Shown here: positions 42,976-50,836 of the stretch, piece after piece
Position numbering within the stretch: position 1 is the first letter of the stretch
How the letters are laid out: each line of letters begins with the position of its first letter
Source: Bosea sp. AS-1
Lineage (GTDB): Bacteria; Pseudomonadota; Alphaproteobacteria; Rhizobiales; Beijerinckiaceae
DNA: 64,000 nucleotides
NCBI RefSeq assembly: GCF_002220095.1
Contig: NZ_CP022372.1
Span: forward strand, 4,962,501-5,026,500
Direction: 5' to 3'
Notes under the pieces: generated by a model
Database searches by the model: none
What the model was told of the DNA's origin: nothing
What the model saw: only the letters and a program-made list of their open reading frames with translations
Translations under genes and position numbers: made by a program

Positions 42976-43708
42976 GTTCTTCCAGATCCAGCCGCCAAAG
43001 CAGTCAGTCAGGGCAGAGCGCGATTACATGCGCGCGCTCAAGCTCCTGATCACCGCGGCGGCTCGCTACACGAAGAACGTCATTGCCCCTACGGTCGAGT
43101 CAGCCCAGGGCGTCAATCAGGCGCTGGACGGACTCAAAACGGTCATTGCCAAGGTCACGCCGAACGTCGCGGAGATCGCGACGCGGCTGATCTCGCGTGA
43201 GGAAATCCGCAACCGTAAGGAATGGGTCAGCGAGGTTAAATCCTCGACCGGCATCAATCTGGCCGGGCAACTCGCGCGCGACGATATCCAGACCGACTTC
43301 AACATGATCGTGCGCCGCAACGTGGCGCTGATCCAGGGTCTTGGCGACGATGTCAGGGTGCGCATCGAGCGGTTGGTGACGCAGGCTGTCGTCGACGGCA
43401 CGAGGCCCAGCGAGCTTGAAAAGCAGCTTCGCGAGGATTTCGGCATCGTCAGCCGGCGCGCCAAGCTCATCGCTCGCGATCAGATCCAGAAGGCCAACAG
43501 CGACCTGACGCGCATTCGTCAGGAACAATGCGGGATCACCCACTATCGCTGGTCGGGTGTGCTGGATTCGCGGGAGCGACCCACACACAAAGCCAACGAG
43601 GGCAAGCGTTTCGCCTGGGCAAAGCCCCCGGCCGAAACGGGGCATCCCGGTCATGATGTCAACTGCCGGTGCGTTGCTATCGCGCTGGTCGAAATACCCG
43701 AGGAATAG
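42920..43708 (+). CDS. Phage head morphogenesis protein (Mu gpF-like)
   Basis: 262 aa. The C-terminal domain (about 130-255) has the SPP1 gp7/Mu F signature: AKLIARDQIQKANSDLTRIRQ, then HYRWSGVLDSRERPTHKANEGKRF in pieces, and GHPGHDVNCRCVAI. It is a minor capsid protein thought to act in head assembly or DNA ejection. The start overlaps the portal gene by 56 bp in another frame, a common arrangement in this gene pair. Confidence 0.9.
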   Translation: MNQRIDLAELLKAKKVSRKFFQIQPPKQSVRAERDYMRALKLLITAAARYTKNVIAPTVESAQGVNQALDGLKTVIAKVTPNVAEIATRLISREEIRNRKEWVSEVKSSTGINLAGQLARDDIQTDFNMIVRRNVALIQGLGDDVRVRIERLVTQAVVDGTRPSELEKQLREDFGIVSRRAKLIARDQIQKANSDLTRIRQEQCGITHYRWSGVLDSRERPTHKANEGKRFAWAKPPAETGHPGHDVNCRCVAIALVEIPEE

Positions 43709-43732
43709 GCGCGAGGCCTAAGCCTCCTATTC

Positions 43733-43750
43733 GCCCCGAGATGGGGCTTT
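43733..43750 (+). terminator. Weak hairpin before scaffold gene
   Basis: GCCCC (43733-43737) pairs with GGGGC (43743-43747) around a 5-nt loop, followed by TTT. Another small hairpin (GAGGC/GCCTC, 43713-43726) precedes it. It may attenuate transcription or mark processing between the portal block and the highly expressed capsid block. Confidence 0.35.
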
Positions 43751-43770
43751 CACCGTAAGCGGGACGCTTC

Positions 43771-44529
43771 ATGCTCAAACTGACTGTCGACACGCTGGAT
43801 GGCGTGGCTGAGACCCTGCGCGATTTCTACGAAGAGCGCGATGGCAAATTCGCCCTCAAGGTTGAGGGGCTCGAGGACACCAGCGGCCTCAAGACCGCGC
43901 TCGAAAAAGAGCGCAAGGCTGCCCGCGACCACGAGAAGACCGCGAAAGCCTATCGCGAGCTCGGCCTGAGCCCTGAGGAAATCAAGGCTCTCGCGGAAGA
44001 GCGCACCAAGCGCGAGCGCGAAGCAGCCGAAAAGTCGGGCGACTTCGATAAGATCCTCGGCCAGCACCGTTCGGCCTGGGAGAACGAGAAGAAGACGCTC
44101 GAGCAGGAGCTCAACGCCGCCAAGGCGTCCGAGCGCCGCGCGATCATCGACACCAATGTCATGACGGCATTGTCGAAAGCCGGGGCCACCGAGGAGGGCA
44201 TCGACCTTCTGCCGGACCGGCTGGCAAACCGCATCAAGTTCGAGACGGAAGACGGCGTTCGCGTCGTCAAGATCATGGCTGCCGACGGCGAGACGCCCAT
44301 GGCTGGCTCTGGAAAATCCGGGCTCGCGACCTTCGACGACCTCGTCAAGGAAGCGATCTCGAAGTGGCCTTCGCTCTTCAAGGCGAGCGGGGCCGGGGGT
44401 GGCGGGAAGCTCCCCAACTCTGGAGCCGGGGGAGCCGGCAGCAAATCAATGTCCCTGGCTGACTTCAATGCGCTGCCGCCAAAAGAGCGGGCCGCACGGA
44501 TGGCTCAGGGGCTTCAAATCACACCCTGA
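43771..44529 (+). CDS. Phage scaffolding protein (probable)
   Basis: 252 aa. A long charged coiled-coil centre (residues ~30-125: EKERKAARDHEKTAKAYREL; NEKKTLEQELNAAKASERRA) and a Gly-rich segment GAGGGGKLPNSGAGGAG near 212, ending in a short helical C-terminus. A helical protein placed directly before the coat gene is the classic scaffold position. It would direct prohead assembly and then leave or be degraded. No protease gene is visible nearby, so release may occur without cleavage. Confidence 0.8.
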   Translation: MLKLTVDTLDGVAETLRDFYEERDGKFALKVEGLEDTSGLKTALEKERKAARDHEKTAKAYRELGLSPEEIKALAEERTKREREAAEKSGDFDKILGQHRSAWENEKKTLEQELNAAKASERRAIIDTNVMTALSKAGATEEGIDLLPDRLANRIKFETEDGVRVVKIMAADGETPMAGSGKSGLATFDDLVKEAISKWPSLFKASGAGGGGKLPNSGAGGAGSKSMSLADFNALPPKERAARMAQGLQITP

Positions 44530-44546
44530 TCCCATAGGAGCCCATA

Positions 44547-45677
44547 GTGGCCAATACGCTTACCGCCCTCGCGCCGACGCTGTTCAGCGCGGCCAAGCAG
44601 GTTGCCGCCGAACCCTTCGGCGTTATCTCCGCCCTCGATGCCCGCTTCGACGACAAGCGCGTTGCGAAGGGCGATACCGTCCTCGTGCCGGTTGCCCCGA
44701 CCCGCGCAGCCTCGGACTTCGTGCCCGGCAACGTTGCCGCGGCCGGCACCGATGCCACCGCCTCTTCGATCGGCGTGCAGATCACTAAGTCGCGCAAGGT
44801 TTCATGGAACCTGACCGGCGAACAGCAGCGCTCGCTCGAGAACGCCACGATCGACAACGATTGGGTTTCCCAGCTGGTCAAGCAGGGCATGCGCACGCTG
44901 CGCAACGAGTGCGAGATCGACGCCGCGACCGCCCTCAAGGTTGGCGCCTCGCGTGCTTTCGGCACTGCCGGCACCACCCCGTTCGCTTCGGACCTTTCGC
45001 CGCTCACCAACGCCCGCAAGATCCTGCAGGACAACGGTGCCCCGCTTGCTGATCTTCAGTTCGTCGGTGACACCTCCGCGGGCCTGAATCTGCGCAACCT
45101 GTCGGTTATCCAGCAGGCCTATGCGGCTGGTTCGGACGAAGAGCGCCGCTCGGGCCTGTTCCAGCGTCAGTTCGGCTTCGTGCTGACCGAGTCGGCCGGT
45201 ATCGGCGTCCACACCAAGGGCACGGGCGCGTCCTATACCACGGACACTGCTGGTTACGCCGTCGGCTCGACCGTCATCAACGTGATCACGGGGTCCGGCA
45301 CCATCCTGGCGGGTGACGTGATCTCGATCGCGGGCGATACCAACAAATACGTCGTGACCGGCGCGCTCTCGGGCGGCGCGATCACCATCGGCGCCCCCGG
45401 TCTTCGCGTTGCGATCCCGGCCTCCGCGACCAACGTCACGGTCGGCAACAACTACACCGCGAACCTGGCCTTCGAGCGCACCGCCTGCGTCGGCATCATG
45501 CGCCCGCCGCTGATCCCGGAAAACCCGACGATCTCGCAGATGGCCATCTCCGACCCGATGGGCATGACCTATCTCATGCTCGACATCGCGCAGTACGGCC
45601 AACGTTCCTGGGAACTGCACCTCGCCTGGGGCTTCAAGACCGTCAACGGCGAATTCTCCGCGCTGGTGCTCGGCTGA
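44547..45677 (+). CDS. Major capsid protein (P22 coat-like)
   Basis: 376 aa from a GTG at 44547 with AGGAG upstream. It resembles the P22-type gene 5 coat: an N-terminus with TALAPTLFSAAKQVAAEPFG, VPVAPTRAASDF, an inserted domain rich in beta strands (~215-310, with STVINVITGSGTILAGDVIS), and a C-terminal DPMGMTYLMLDIAQYGQRSW block. It is the most abundant structural protein of the shell. It stands between scaffold and decoration/neck genes, as expected. Confidence 0.88.
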   Translation: MANTLTALAPTLFSAAKQVAAEPFGVISALDARFDDKRVAKGDTVLVPVAPTRAASDFVPGNVAAAGTDATASSIGVQITKSRKVSWNLTGEQQRSLENATIDNDWVSQLVKQGMRTLRNECEIDAATALKVGASRAFGTAGTTPFASDLSPLTNARKILQDNGAPLADLQFVGDTSAGLNLRNLSVIQQAYAAGSDEERRSGLFQRQFGFVLTESAGIGVHTKGTGASYTTDTAGYAVGSTVINVITGSGTILAGDVISIAGDTNKYVVTGALSGGAITIGAPGLRVAIPASATNVTVGNNYTANLAFERTACVGIMRPPLIPENPTISQMAISDPMGMTYLMLDIAQYGQRSWELHLAWGFKTVNGEFSALVLG

Positions 45678-45913
45678 TGTCGTCTGGCGAGACCTGCCCC
45701 ACCGTTCGGGTCAAAAGCCCGGACGCTCCGGGCGGCTTCGTGATCTTCAACGAGTCCGATTTCGTTGACGGCATGGAGCTTTACGAGGAGCCGAAGCCGG
45801 CCGATCCGCGTGATGATCTCGTCAAGCAAGCCGGCGAGCTCGGCATCAAGGTCGATGGCCGCTGGTCGAACGACCGGCTCAAGTCCGAGATCGATGCGGC
45901 TTTGAAGGCCTGA
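45677..45913 (+). CDS. Small head protein with HeH/LEM-like C-terminus
   Basis: 78 aa. The C-terminal DDLVKQAGELGIKVDGRWSN followed by DRLKSEIDAAL is a HeH/LEM-like two-helix unit often found in phage head genes after the coat protein. Its ATG overlaps the coat stop by 1 bp. Possibly a decoration or head-completion protein. Confidence 0.68.
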   Translation: MSSGETCPTVRVKSPDAPGGFVIFNESDFVDGMELYEEPKPADPRDDLVKQAGELGIKVDGRWSNDRLKSEIDAALKA

Positions 45914-45916
45914 CCC

Positions 45917-46501
45917 ATGACCCTGATCGTTGAAGACGGCACCGCCAAGACGGACGCGAATGCTTATGTGTCCGTTGCCGACGCGGATGCCTACTTCGCG
46001 ACCAATACGGCATGGACGGCGCTCAACGTGGCCCAGAAGGAAGCGGCGATCATCGCCGCAACCCAATGGGTCGATGACGCTTATTTCGGGCTTTGGAACG
46101 GCTATCGCTACAGTCAAGGTCAGGCGCGAGCCTGGCCGCGAGACATGTCGCCCGGCCTTTCGCTCTACACGATGCGCGGGTTCGCCCCGCGCGTCACAGT
46201 CATCCTGTACGACTACGACGGCTTCCCCATCTGGGCCGATCAGGTGCCGAAGGCTGTGCAGCGCGCCTGCATGGAAGCGGCCTTGCTGTCTGCGACGGGC
46301 TTCGACTTCATCAAGAACGGCAACACCGCGGCGATCACGTCGACCAGCCGCACGGTGGACCGCGTGTCCTACACCAACAGCTATGCGGCGCCCGTTTCGC
46401 AGCGTCACGACAAGCTGAAGGCTATCGACCGTCTGCTGCTTGGCCTCGTCAAGAACGCCCCAGGCGCCACGGCCGGCAATGTGCGGATTCAGCGGGCATG
46501 A
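45917..46501 (+). CDS. Head-tail adaptor (DnaT-like/gp4-type)
   Basis: 194 aa. VEDGTAKTDANAYVSVADAD, AIIAATQWVDDAYFG and the C-terminal KLKAIDRLLLGLV are typical of the phage 'DnaT-like' adaptor family located between the coat gene and neck genes. It probably binds under the portal ring as the first connector. It overlaps the next gene by 4 bp. Confidence 0.75.
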   Translation: MTLIVEDGTAKTDANAYVSVADADAYFATNTAWTALNVAQKEAAIIAATQWVDDAYFGLWNGYRYSQGQARAWPRDMSPGLSLYTMRGFAPRVTVILYDYDGFPIWADQVPKAVQRACMEAALLSATGFDFIKNGNTAAITSTSRTVDRVSYTNSYAAPVSQRHDKLKAIDRLLLGLVKNAPGATAGNVRIQRA

Positions 46502-46956
46502 CCACGGTCGTCCTCAAGGACAAGCTGTCGGACACGCTCAAGGCGATCCGTGAGCTTGCGATGCAGGAGGTCAAGGTTGGCCTGCCGCAGACGACCGCCA
46601 AACGCGACGAAGACGAGCTCAACAACCCGACCATCGCCTACATTCACGAGTACGGAGCGCCCGGCGCCAATATCCCGGCCCGGCCGTTTCTGATCCCCGG
46701 CGTCCGCAACGCCTTGCCTCAGATCGAAAAGGTCATGAAGGCGGGGGCGATTGACGCATTGGATGGCAAGTCAACTGCGAACGCGACCTTGAACAAAGTC
46801 GGCCTCGTCGCGCAGGGCTCGGTTCAGCAGAAGATCGTCGACGGCCCCTTCGTTCCTAACAAGCCAGAAACCATCCGGCGCAAGGGCTCGAACAAGCCGC
46901 TGATCGACACGGGCGCGCTTCGGCAGGCGGTCAACTTCGTCATCGAGGACAAGTAA
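46498..46956 (+). CDS. Neck/tail-completion protein
   Basis: 152 aa from the ATG at 46498, overlapping the previous stop. It contains TIAYIHEYGAPGANIPARPF and PLIDTGALRQAVNFVIE, the conserved blocks of the HK97 gp10/Mu-type tail-completion family (a 'YIHEFG...PARPFL' and 'LIDTGALR' pair). It completes the tail or head-tail interface. The next gene starts on its last base. Confidence 0.85.
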   Translation: MTTVVLKDKLSDTLKAIRELAMQEVKVGLPQTTAKRDEDELNNPTIAYIHEYGAPGANIPARPFLIPGVRNALPQIEKVMKAGAIDALDGKSTANATLNKVGLVAQGSVQQKIVDGPFVPNKPETIRRKGSNKPLIDTGALRQAVNFVIEDK

Positions 46957-47357
46957 TGCCCGATCTCGACGTCGCCTTCGTGCTCGATGATCCGATGTTT
47001 CGCGACGACACCATCACGCTTCAGCGCACAACGCTCGTGCCTGGGCCTGATGGTCGCGGCGTTCCGACCACGGTCACGTTCCCGATCGAGGGAGTCGCCA
47101 TTTCCGGCTACGCACTCCCTGGCGGTGACGGGGGATTGGTGCGTAGGCCGGAAGGCGAGACGAATACCAACGGCATGACGCTTGTGACCAAGTTCAAGGT
47201 CGAGATGGGCGATGCCATTCTGGGCACCACTTCGGACGTTATCATCTGGAACGAGAGCGCGTTCACGGTGGTCGCGCAGAACGCCTACAACAACTTCGGT
47301 GAAGGCTTCTGGCTCATTCTTGCCGATCAGCTTCCGCTGAACCCGCCCCCGACCTGA
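46956..47357 (+). CDS. Probable head-closure/neck protein
   Basis: 133 aa. A beta-rich small protein (DDTITLQRTTLVPGPDGRGV; GTTSDVIIWNESAFTVVAQN; EGFWLILADQL), with the layout of head-closure proteins that act as a stopper below the adaptor. Identification rests on position and fold character, with no specific motif. Confidence 0.65.
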   Translation: MPDLDVAFVLDDPMFRDDTITLQRTTLVPGPDGRGVPTTVTFPIEGVAISGYALPGGDGGLVRRPEGETNTNGMTLVTKFKVEMGDAILGTTSDVIIWNESAFTVVAQNAYNNFGEGFWLILADQLPLNPPPT

Positions 47358-47366
47358 GATCCAAGC

Positions 47367-47951
47367 ATGCCCAACACCTCGGCAACGGGCGGTTATCTCG
47401 CGCAGTCCAGCGCGCCGCCGGCTGAAGGCGACGATCTCGATGACATCCTGCAAAAGGTCGTTGTCGGCATCACCGGCATCGACGGAACGCTGGTGCGTCC
47501 GAGATGGGCGGCCAACCCACTGCCCAGGCCTGAGCGCACCGTGAATTGGTGCGCCATTGGCGTCACAGGCATCGAGGCCGACGCCTTTCCCGCAGTCATT
47601 CATCACGGCACGGGCGACGGCTACGACGAGCTTCAGCGGCACGAGACAATCGATCTTCTGGCAAGCTTCTACGGCCCTGCCGCAGCATCCAACGCTGCGC
47701 TCTTCAAGGATGGCTTGTCCATCGCGCAAAACCGCGAAGAGCTCTTCAAGGTGCAGATGAGCGTGCTCGAGACGGGCCGTATCATTAAGGCGCCTGACCT
47801 ACTCAACAACACCTGGATCGAGAAATACGACGTCCCGGTGCGCTTTCGACGGTGCGTTACTCGCACCTATCCGGTCCTCAACCTTCTTTCGGCCCAAGGC
47901 ACTGTCAGCACGCCTGACGGCACGCAGCCGTTCACCGTCACGGAGTCCTAA
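47367..47951 (+). CDS. Neck-tail terminator protein (LIC_12616-like)
   Basis: 194 aa. Blocks such as LVRPRWAANPLPRPERTVNW and FYGPAAASNAALFKDGLSIA, followed by FRRCVTRTYPVLNL, match the phage 'LIC_12616 family' that precedes DUF3383-type sheath genes. It probably caps the tail tube and sheath at the neck. Family name given from memory. Confidence 0.75.
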   Translation: MPNTSATGGYLAQSSAPPAEGDDLDDILQKVVVGITGIDGTLVRPRWAANPLPRPERTVNWCAIGVTGIEADAFPAVIHHGTGDGYDELQRHETIDLLASFYGPAAASNAALFKDGLSIAQNREELFKVQMSVLETGRIIKAPDLLNNTWIEKYDVPVRFRRCVTRTYPVLNLLSAQGTVSTPDGTQPFTVTES

Positions 47952-47954
47952 TCA

Positions 47955-49766
47955 ATGGCCCAGGGCCTTGCCGTTTCCGATGTCGTCAATGTCTCGATCG
48001 TCCTTTCGCCGCTTGCGGCCCCGACCCGGAATTTCGGCGCAGGGCTTCTGATCGGCGCGACGGACGTCATCGACGTTGGCGAACGCATTCGTCAATATTC
48101 CAACCTGTCCGGCGTGGCGCAGGATTTCTCGACCACCGACCCTGAATATCTGGGTGCGGTCAAGCACTTCGCACAGTCGCCGCAGCCGTCCATCCTCTAC
48201 ATTGGCCGCTGGGCGCGCACCGCCACCAGCGCGACCCTACGTGGTGGAGTCCTGACGACCGCTGAGCAGGCTCTGGCCAACTTCACGGCCATCACCTCCG
48301 GCGCGTTCTATTTTGTGCTGGACGGCGTACCGCGCACGGTGTCGGGTCTGAACTTCTCGGCTCAGACCAACCTCAACGGCGTGGCGTCGGTCCTGCAGAC
48401 CGCCGTTGCGGCGCTTGTCGCCTCTTCGACCGTCGTCTGGGACGCCGACAACGGCCGCTTCGTCATCAAGTCGGGCACGACCGGCACGAGCTCGTCGATT
48501 TCGTTCCTGTCTGACCCCACCGCGTTCGGCTATCTCGACTTCACCTCGCTGCCGGCGAACAACGACACCGTGACCATTCAGGGCACGGCGGTCACGTTCA
48601 AGACCTCGGGCGCCACGGGCAATCAGGTTAACATCGCAGGCACTGGCGCGGCCATGGCCACTGCTTTCGCGGCTTTTGCCAACGCATCGACCGACGCCAA
48701 CCTGTCGCTGATGACCTATCTCGCGGTCGGCGTGAAGGTCTATGTGATCTCCAAGGTCACGGGTACCGCCGGCAACGCCTACACGCTGGCCAAGAGCGGG
48801 ACCAACCCGGCGATCTCGGGCGCTACGCTGTCGGGTGGCTCCGGCACGTCTGTCGCGGACTTGCTCAAGGGCAAGAGCACGCAGGCCAGCCTTCCCGCCA
48901 ACGGCATCGCCGCGGAGACGCTGGCGGCTGGTGTCACGGCTCTGATTGCAGCATCCGGCGATTGGTATGCAGGCGAGCTCGTCGAGACTGGTGTTGATAG
49001 CGCCTCGATCATCGCTGCGGCCAACATCATCGAGGCGCAGCAGAAGAAGCGCGTGTTTGGCGTCACCATCACCGATACCACGGCGATCGACCCCACCAGC
49101 ACGACCGATCTTGGCTATCTGCTCTCGGCCAACAAGCTCGGCCGCACGTTCAGCCAGTACAGCCAGTACGAGCCGCAGGCCGTGGCTTCGTTCTTTGGCC
49201 GTGCTTCGACGGTGAATTTCAACGGGTCCAACACGACCCTGACGATGAAGTTCAAGCAGGAGCCGGGCGTTCGGGCAGAGACGATCACGGAGACGCAGGC
49301 CGCCGCCCTGAAGGCGAAGCACGTCAACGTTTTCGTCAACTACGACAACTCGACGGCGATCGTGCAGGAAGGCGTCATGGCCGATGGCACGTTCTTCGAC
49401 GAGCGCCATGGCCTCGACTGGCTCGAGAACGACGTTCAGACCGCCGTCTATAACCTGCTCTACACGTCGACCACCAAGATCCCACAGACCGACGAGGGCA
49501 CGCACCGCATCGTTACGGCGATCGAGGCGCGGCTGGCGCAGGCGGTTGCCAATGGCCTCGTAGCTCCGGGGCAGTGGAATGCGGGCGGCTTCGGTCAGCT
49601 CAAGTCTGGCGACTATCTGTCCAAGGGCTTCTACGTCTACGCGCCGCCAGTCGCCACGCAGAGCCAGGCTGATCGCGAAGCTCGCAAGTCCGTTCCGATC
49701 CAGATCGCGGTCAAGTTGGCCGGCGCGGTCCACTCGGTCGACGTCATCATCAACGTGAACCGCTGA
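47955..49766 (+). CDS. Tail sheath protein (DUF3383-like)
   Basis: 603 aa. N-terminal [40 protein letters not shown] and a C-terminal [18 protein letters not shown] with [17 protein letters not shown] follow the DUF3383 sheath family of Mu/Bcep781-like contractile phages. A middle insertion (~110-330), rich in Ala, Ser, Thr and Gly, contains two related beta-type modules. The protein forms the contractile sheath that drives injection. Confidence 0.88.
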   Translation: MAQGLAVSDVVNVSIVLSPLAAPTRNFGAGLLIGATDVIDVGERIRQYSNLSGVAQDFSTTDPEYLGAVKHFAQSPQPSILYIGRWARTATSATLRGGVLTTAEQALANFTAITSGAFYFVLDGVPRTVSGLNFSAQTNLNGVASVLQTAVAALVASSTVVWDADNGRFVIKSGTTGTSSSISFLSDPTAFGYLDFTSLPANNDTVTIQGTAVTFKTSGATGNQVNIAGTGAAMATAFAAFANASTDANLSLMTYLAVGVKVYVISKVTGTAGNAYTLAKSGTNPAISGATLSGGSGTSVADLLKGKSTQASLPANGIAAETLAAGVTALIAASGDWYAGELVETGVDSASIIAAANIIEAQQKKRVFGVTITDTTAIDPTSTTDLGYLLSANKLGRTFSQYSQYEPQAVASFFGRASTVNFNGSNTTLTMKFKQEPGVRAETITETQAAALKAKHVNVFVNYDNSTAIVQEGVMADGTFFDERHGLDWLENDVQTAVYNLLYTSTTKIPQTDEGTHRIVTAIEARLAQAVANGLVAPGQWNAGGFGQLKSGDYLSKGFYVYAPPVATQSQADREARKSVPIQIAVKLAGAVHSVDVIINVNR

Positions 49767-49776
49767 GGACTGAAGA

Positions 49777-50238
49777 ATGGCCTCGAACACCTATAGCTTT
49801 CTCGACGTTCAGGCCGCCATTGACGGCCCGAACGGCTCTTTCTCGATCGGCAATGGAGCCGGCTCGAGCGATGAGGGCATCACCGTAGCCCAGGCTGAGG
49901 ACCGCGGCTCTCTCGTGGTCGGAGCCGATGGCTACGGCATGCACTCGCTGCACGCCGCCAAGAATGGTTCGGTCACGGTTCGCCTGCTCAAGACGAGCCC
50001 GACCAATGCCATGCTGATGGACATGTTCAACATCGACACGTCGTCCTCGGCCAACTACGGCCAGAACACCATTTCCATCCGCAACCCGGTCAGCGGCGAT
50101 TCCGTCACCTGCGTCGGCTGCGGCTTTCGCAAGGTGCCGGACGTCGTCTACGGCAAGGACGGCGGCATGATGGAATGGACCTGGAACGCGGCCCAGATCG
50201 ACTACGTGCTCGGCACTGGCACGCCCGCGGTGCTCTGA
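49777..50238 (+). CDS. Tail tube protein (DUF3277-like)
   Basis: 153 aa. TYSFLDVQAAIDGPNGSFSI, AEDRGSLVVGADGYGMHSLH and GSVTVRLLKTSPTNAMLMDM: the DUF3277 pattern of tail-tube proteins that follow DUF3383 sheaths. It forms the inner hexameric tube. Its last base is the first base of the next gene's ATG. Confidence 0.88.
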   Translation: MASNTYSFLDVQAAIDGPNGSFSIGNGAGSSDEGITVAQAEDRGSLVVGADGYGMHSLHAAKNGSVTVRLLKTSPTNAMLMDMFNIDTSSSANYGQNTISIRNPVSGDSVTCVGCGFRKVPDVVYGKDGGMMEWTWNAAQIDYVLGTGTPAVL

Positions 50239-50618
50239 TGCACGAGTTTACGGTTGGCGATCATGAGTATCGCGCAAGCAAGATGGACGCGCTGACGCAG
50301 TTTCACGTTCTGCGTCGGCTGTCGCCCGTCATCGGCGCGCTTAAGGACTTGGCCGGCGACGCGCCAAAGGGCCTGGACTCGCTCGGCCCGATTGCCGAGG
50401 TCGCAGCTCGCCTGCCGGATGATGACGTGAACTACATCGTCGACCGCTGTCTTTCGACCGTCCAGCGCAAGAAGGACGGCGATACGGGCTGGGTCGCGGT
50501 GTGGAACGCCTCAGCCAAGCGGCCCATGTTCGAAGACATCGACATGCTGGCGATGCTCATGATCTCGGGCAATGTCGTCATGAACGCCATTGGCCCTTTC
50601 TCCTTCGGACGCCCCTGA
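50238..50618 (+). CDS. Tail assembly chaperone, short form
   Basis: 126 aa from the ATG at 50238. It contains EFTVGDHEYRASKMDALTQF, HVLRRLSPVIG and a C-terminal IDMLAMLMISGNVVMNAIGP. It sits between the tube and tape-measure genes, where all long-tailed phages encode a chaperone that coats the tape measure. Near the 3' end, a slippery heptamer would allow ribosomes to shift -1 into the frame that continues to 50836. Confidence 0.82.
   Translation: MHEFTVGDHEYRASKMDALTQFHVLRRLSPVIGALKDLAGDAPKGLDSLGPIAEVAARLPDDDVNYIVDRCLSTVQRKKDGDTGWVAVWNASAKRPMFEDIDMLAMLMISGNVVMNAIGPFSFGRP
50594..50600 (+). promoter_or_regulatory. -1 ribosomal slippery heptamer C CCT TTC
   Basis: CCCTTTC in the form X XXY YYZ relative to the zero frame (GGC CCT TTC), 16 bases before the short-form stop at 50616-50618. 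Slipping re-pairs CCC and TTT in the -1 frame, which stays open to 50836. Confidence 0.75.
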
Positions 50619-50836
50619 CGATTGATCGCAGAGGCGCGTCCGTTTCCTACGAAGCGGTCCACTTGCCGGATGGCATGGACTTTATGATGAAGCCCGTCGT
50701 TCGCGGGCTCTGCCGGTATGAGAGCCTGAAGGATGGCTCTCTCGACCTCTGCGACGTGGCGCAATTGAACGAGGCGATCGACGCCTTGGACGAGAACGCC
50801 ACGCGAGCCCAGGAAGCGAGCAAGCCGCGTGGCTGA
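50600..50836 (+). CDS. Frameshift-encoded C-terminal extension of the tail assembly chaperone
   Basis: 78 residues in the -1 frame, translated as a fusion with the short form (about 199 aa in total). The extension contains ASVSYEAVHLPDGMDFMMKP and SLDLCDVAQLNEAIDALDEN. It has no plausible independent start codon or ribosome binding site at its beginning (the first in-frame ATG is well inside), which argues for frameshifting. Known chaperone pairs G/GT and Mu gp41-like proteins use the same device. It ends just inside the tape-measure start. Confidence 0.72.
   Translation, partial: LLRTPLTIDRRGASVSYEAVHLPDGMDFMMKPVVRGLCRYESLKDGSLDLCDVAQLNEAIDALDENATRAQEASKPRG

Noticed and set aside
45677..45913. 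HeH/LEM-like small head protein as a transcription terminator Rho-like factor
   Set aside because: Only the short two-helix motif is shared; location after the coat gene supports a head role.
48237..49790. 517-codon minus-strand open frame opposite the tail sheath gene
   Set aside because: Shadow of the DUF3383-like sheath gene; Arg/Asp-rich with no motif, and it would cross two structural gene boundaries.
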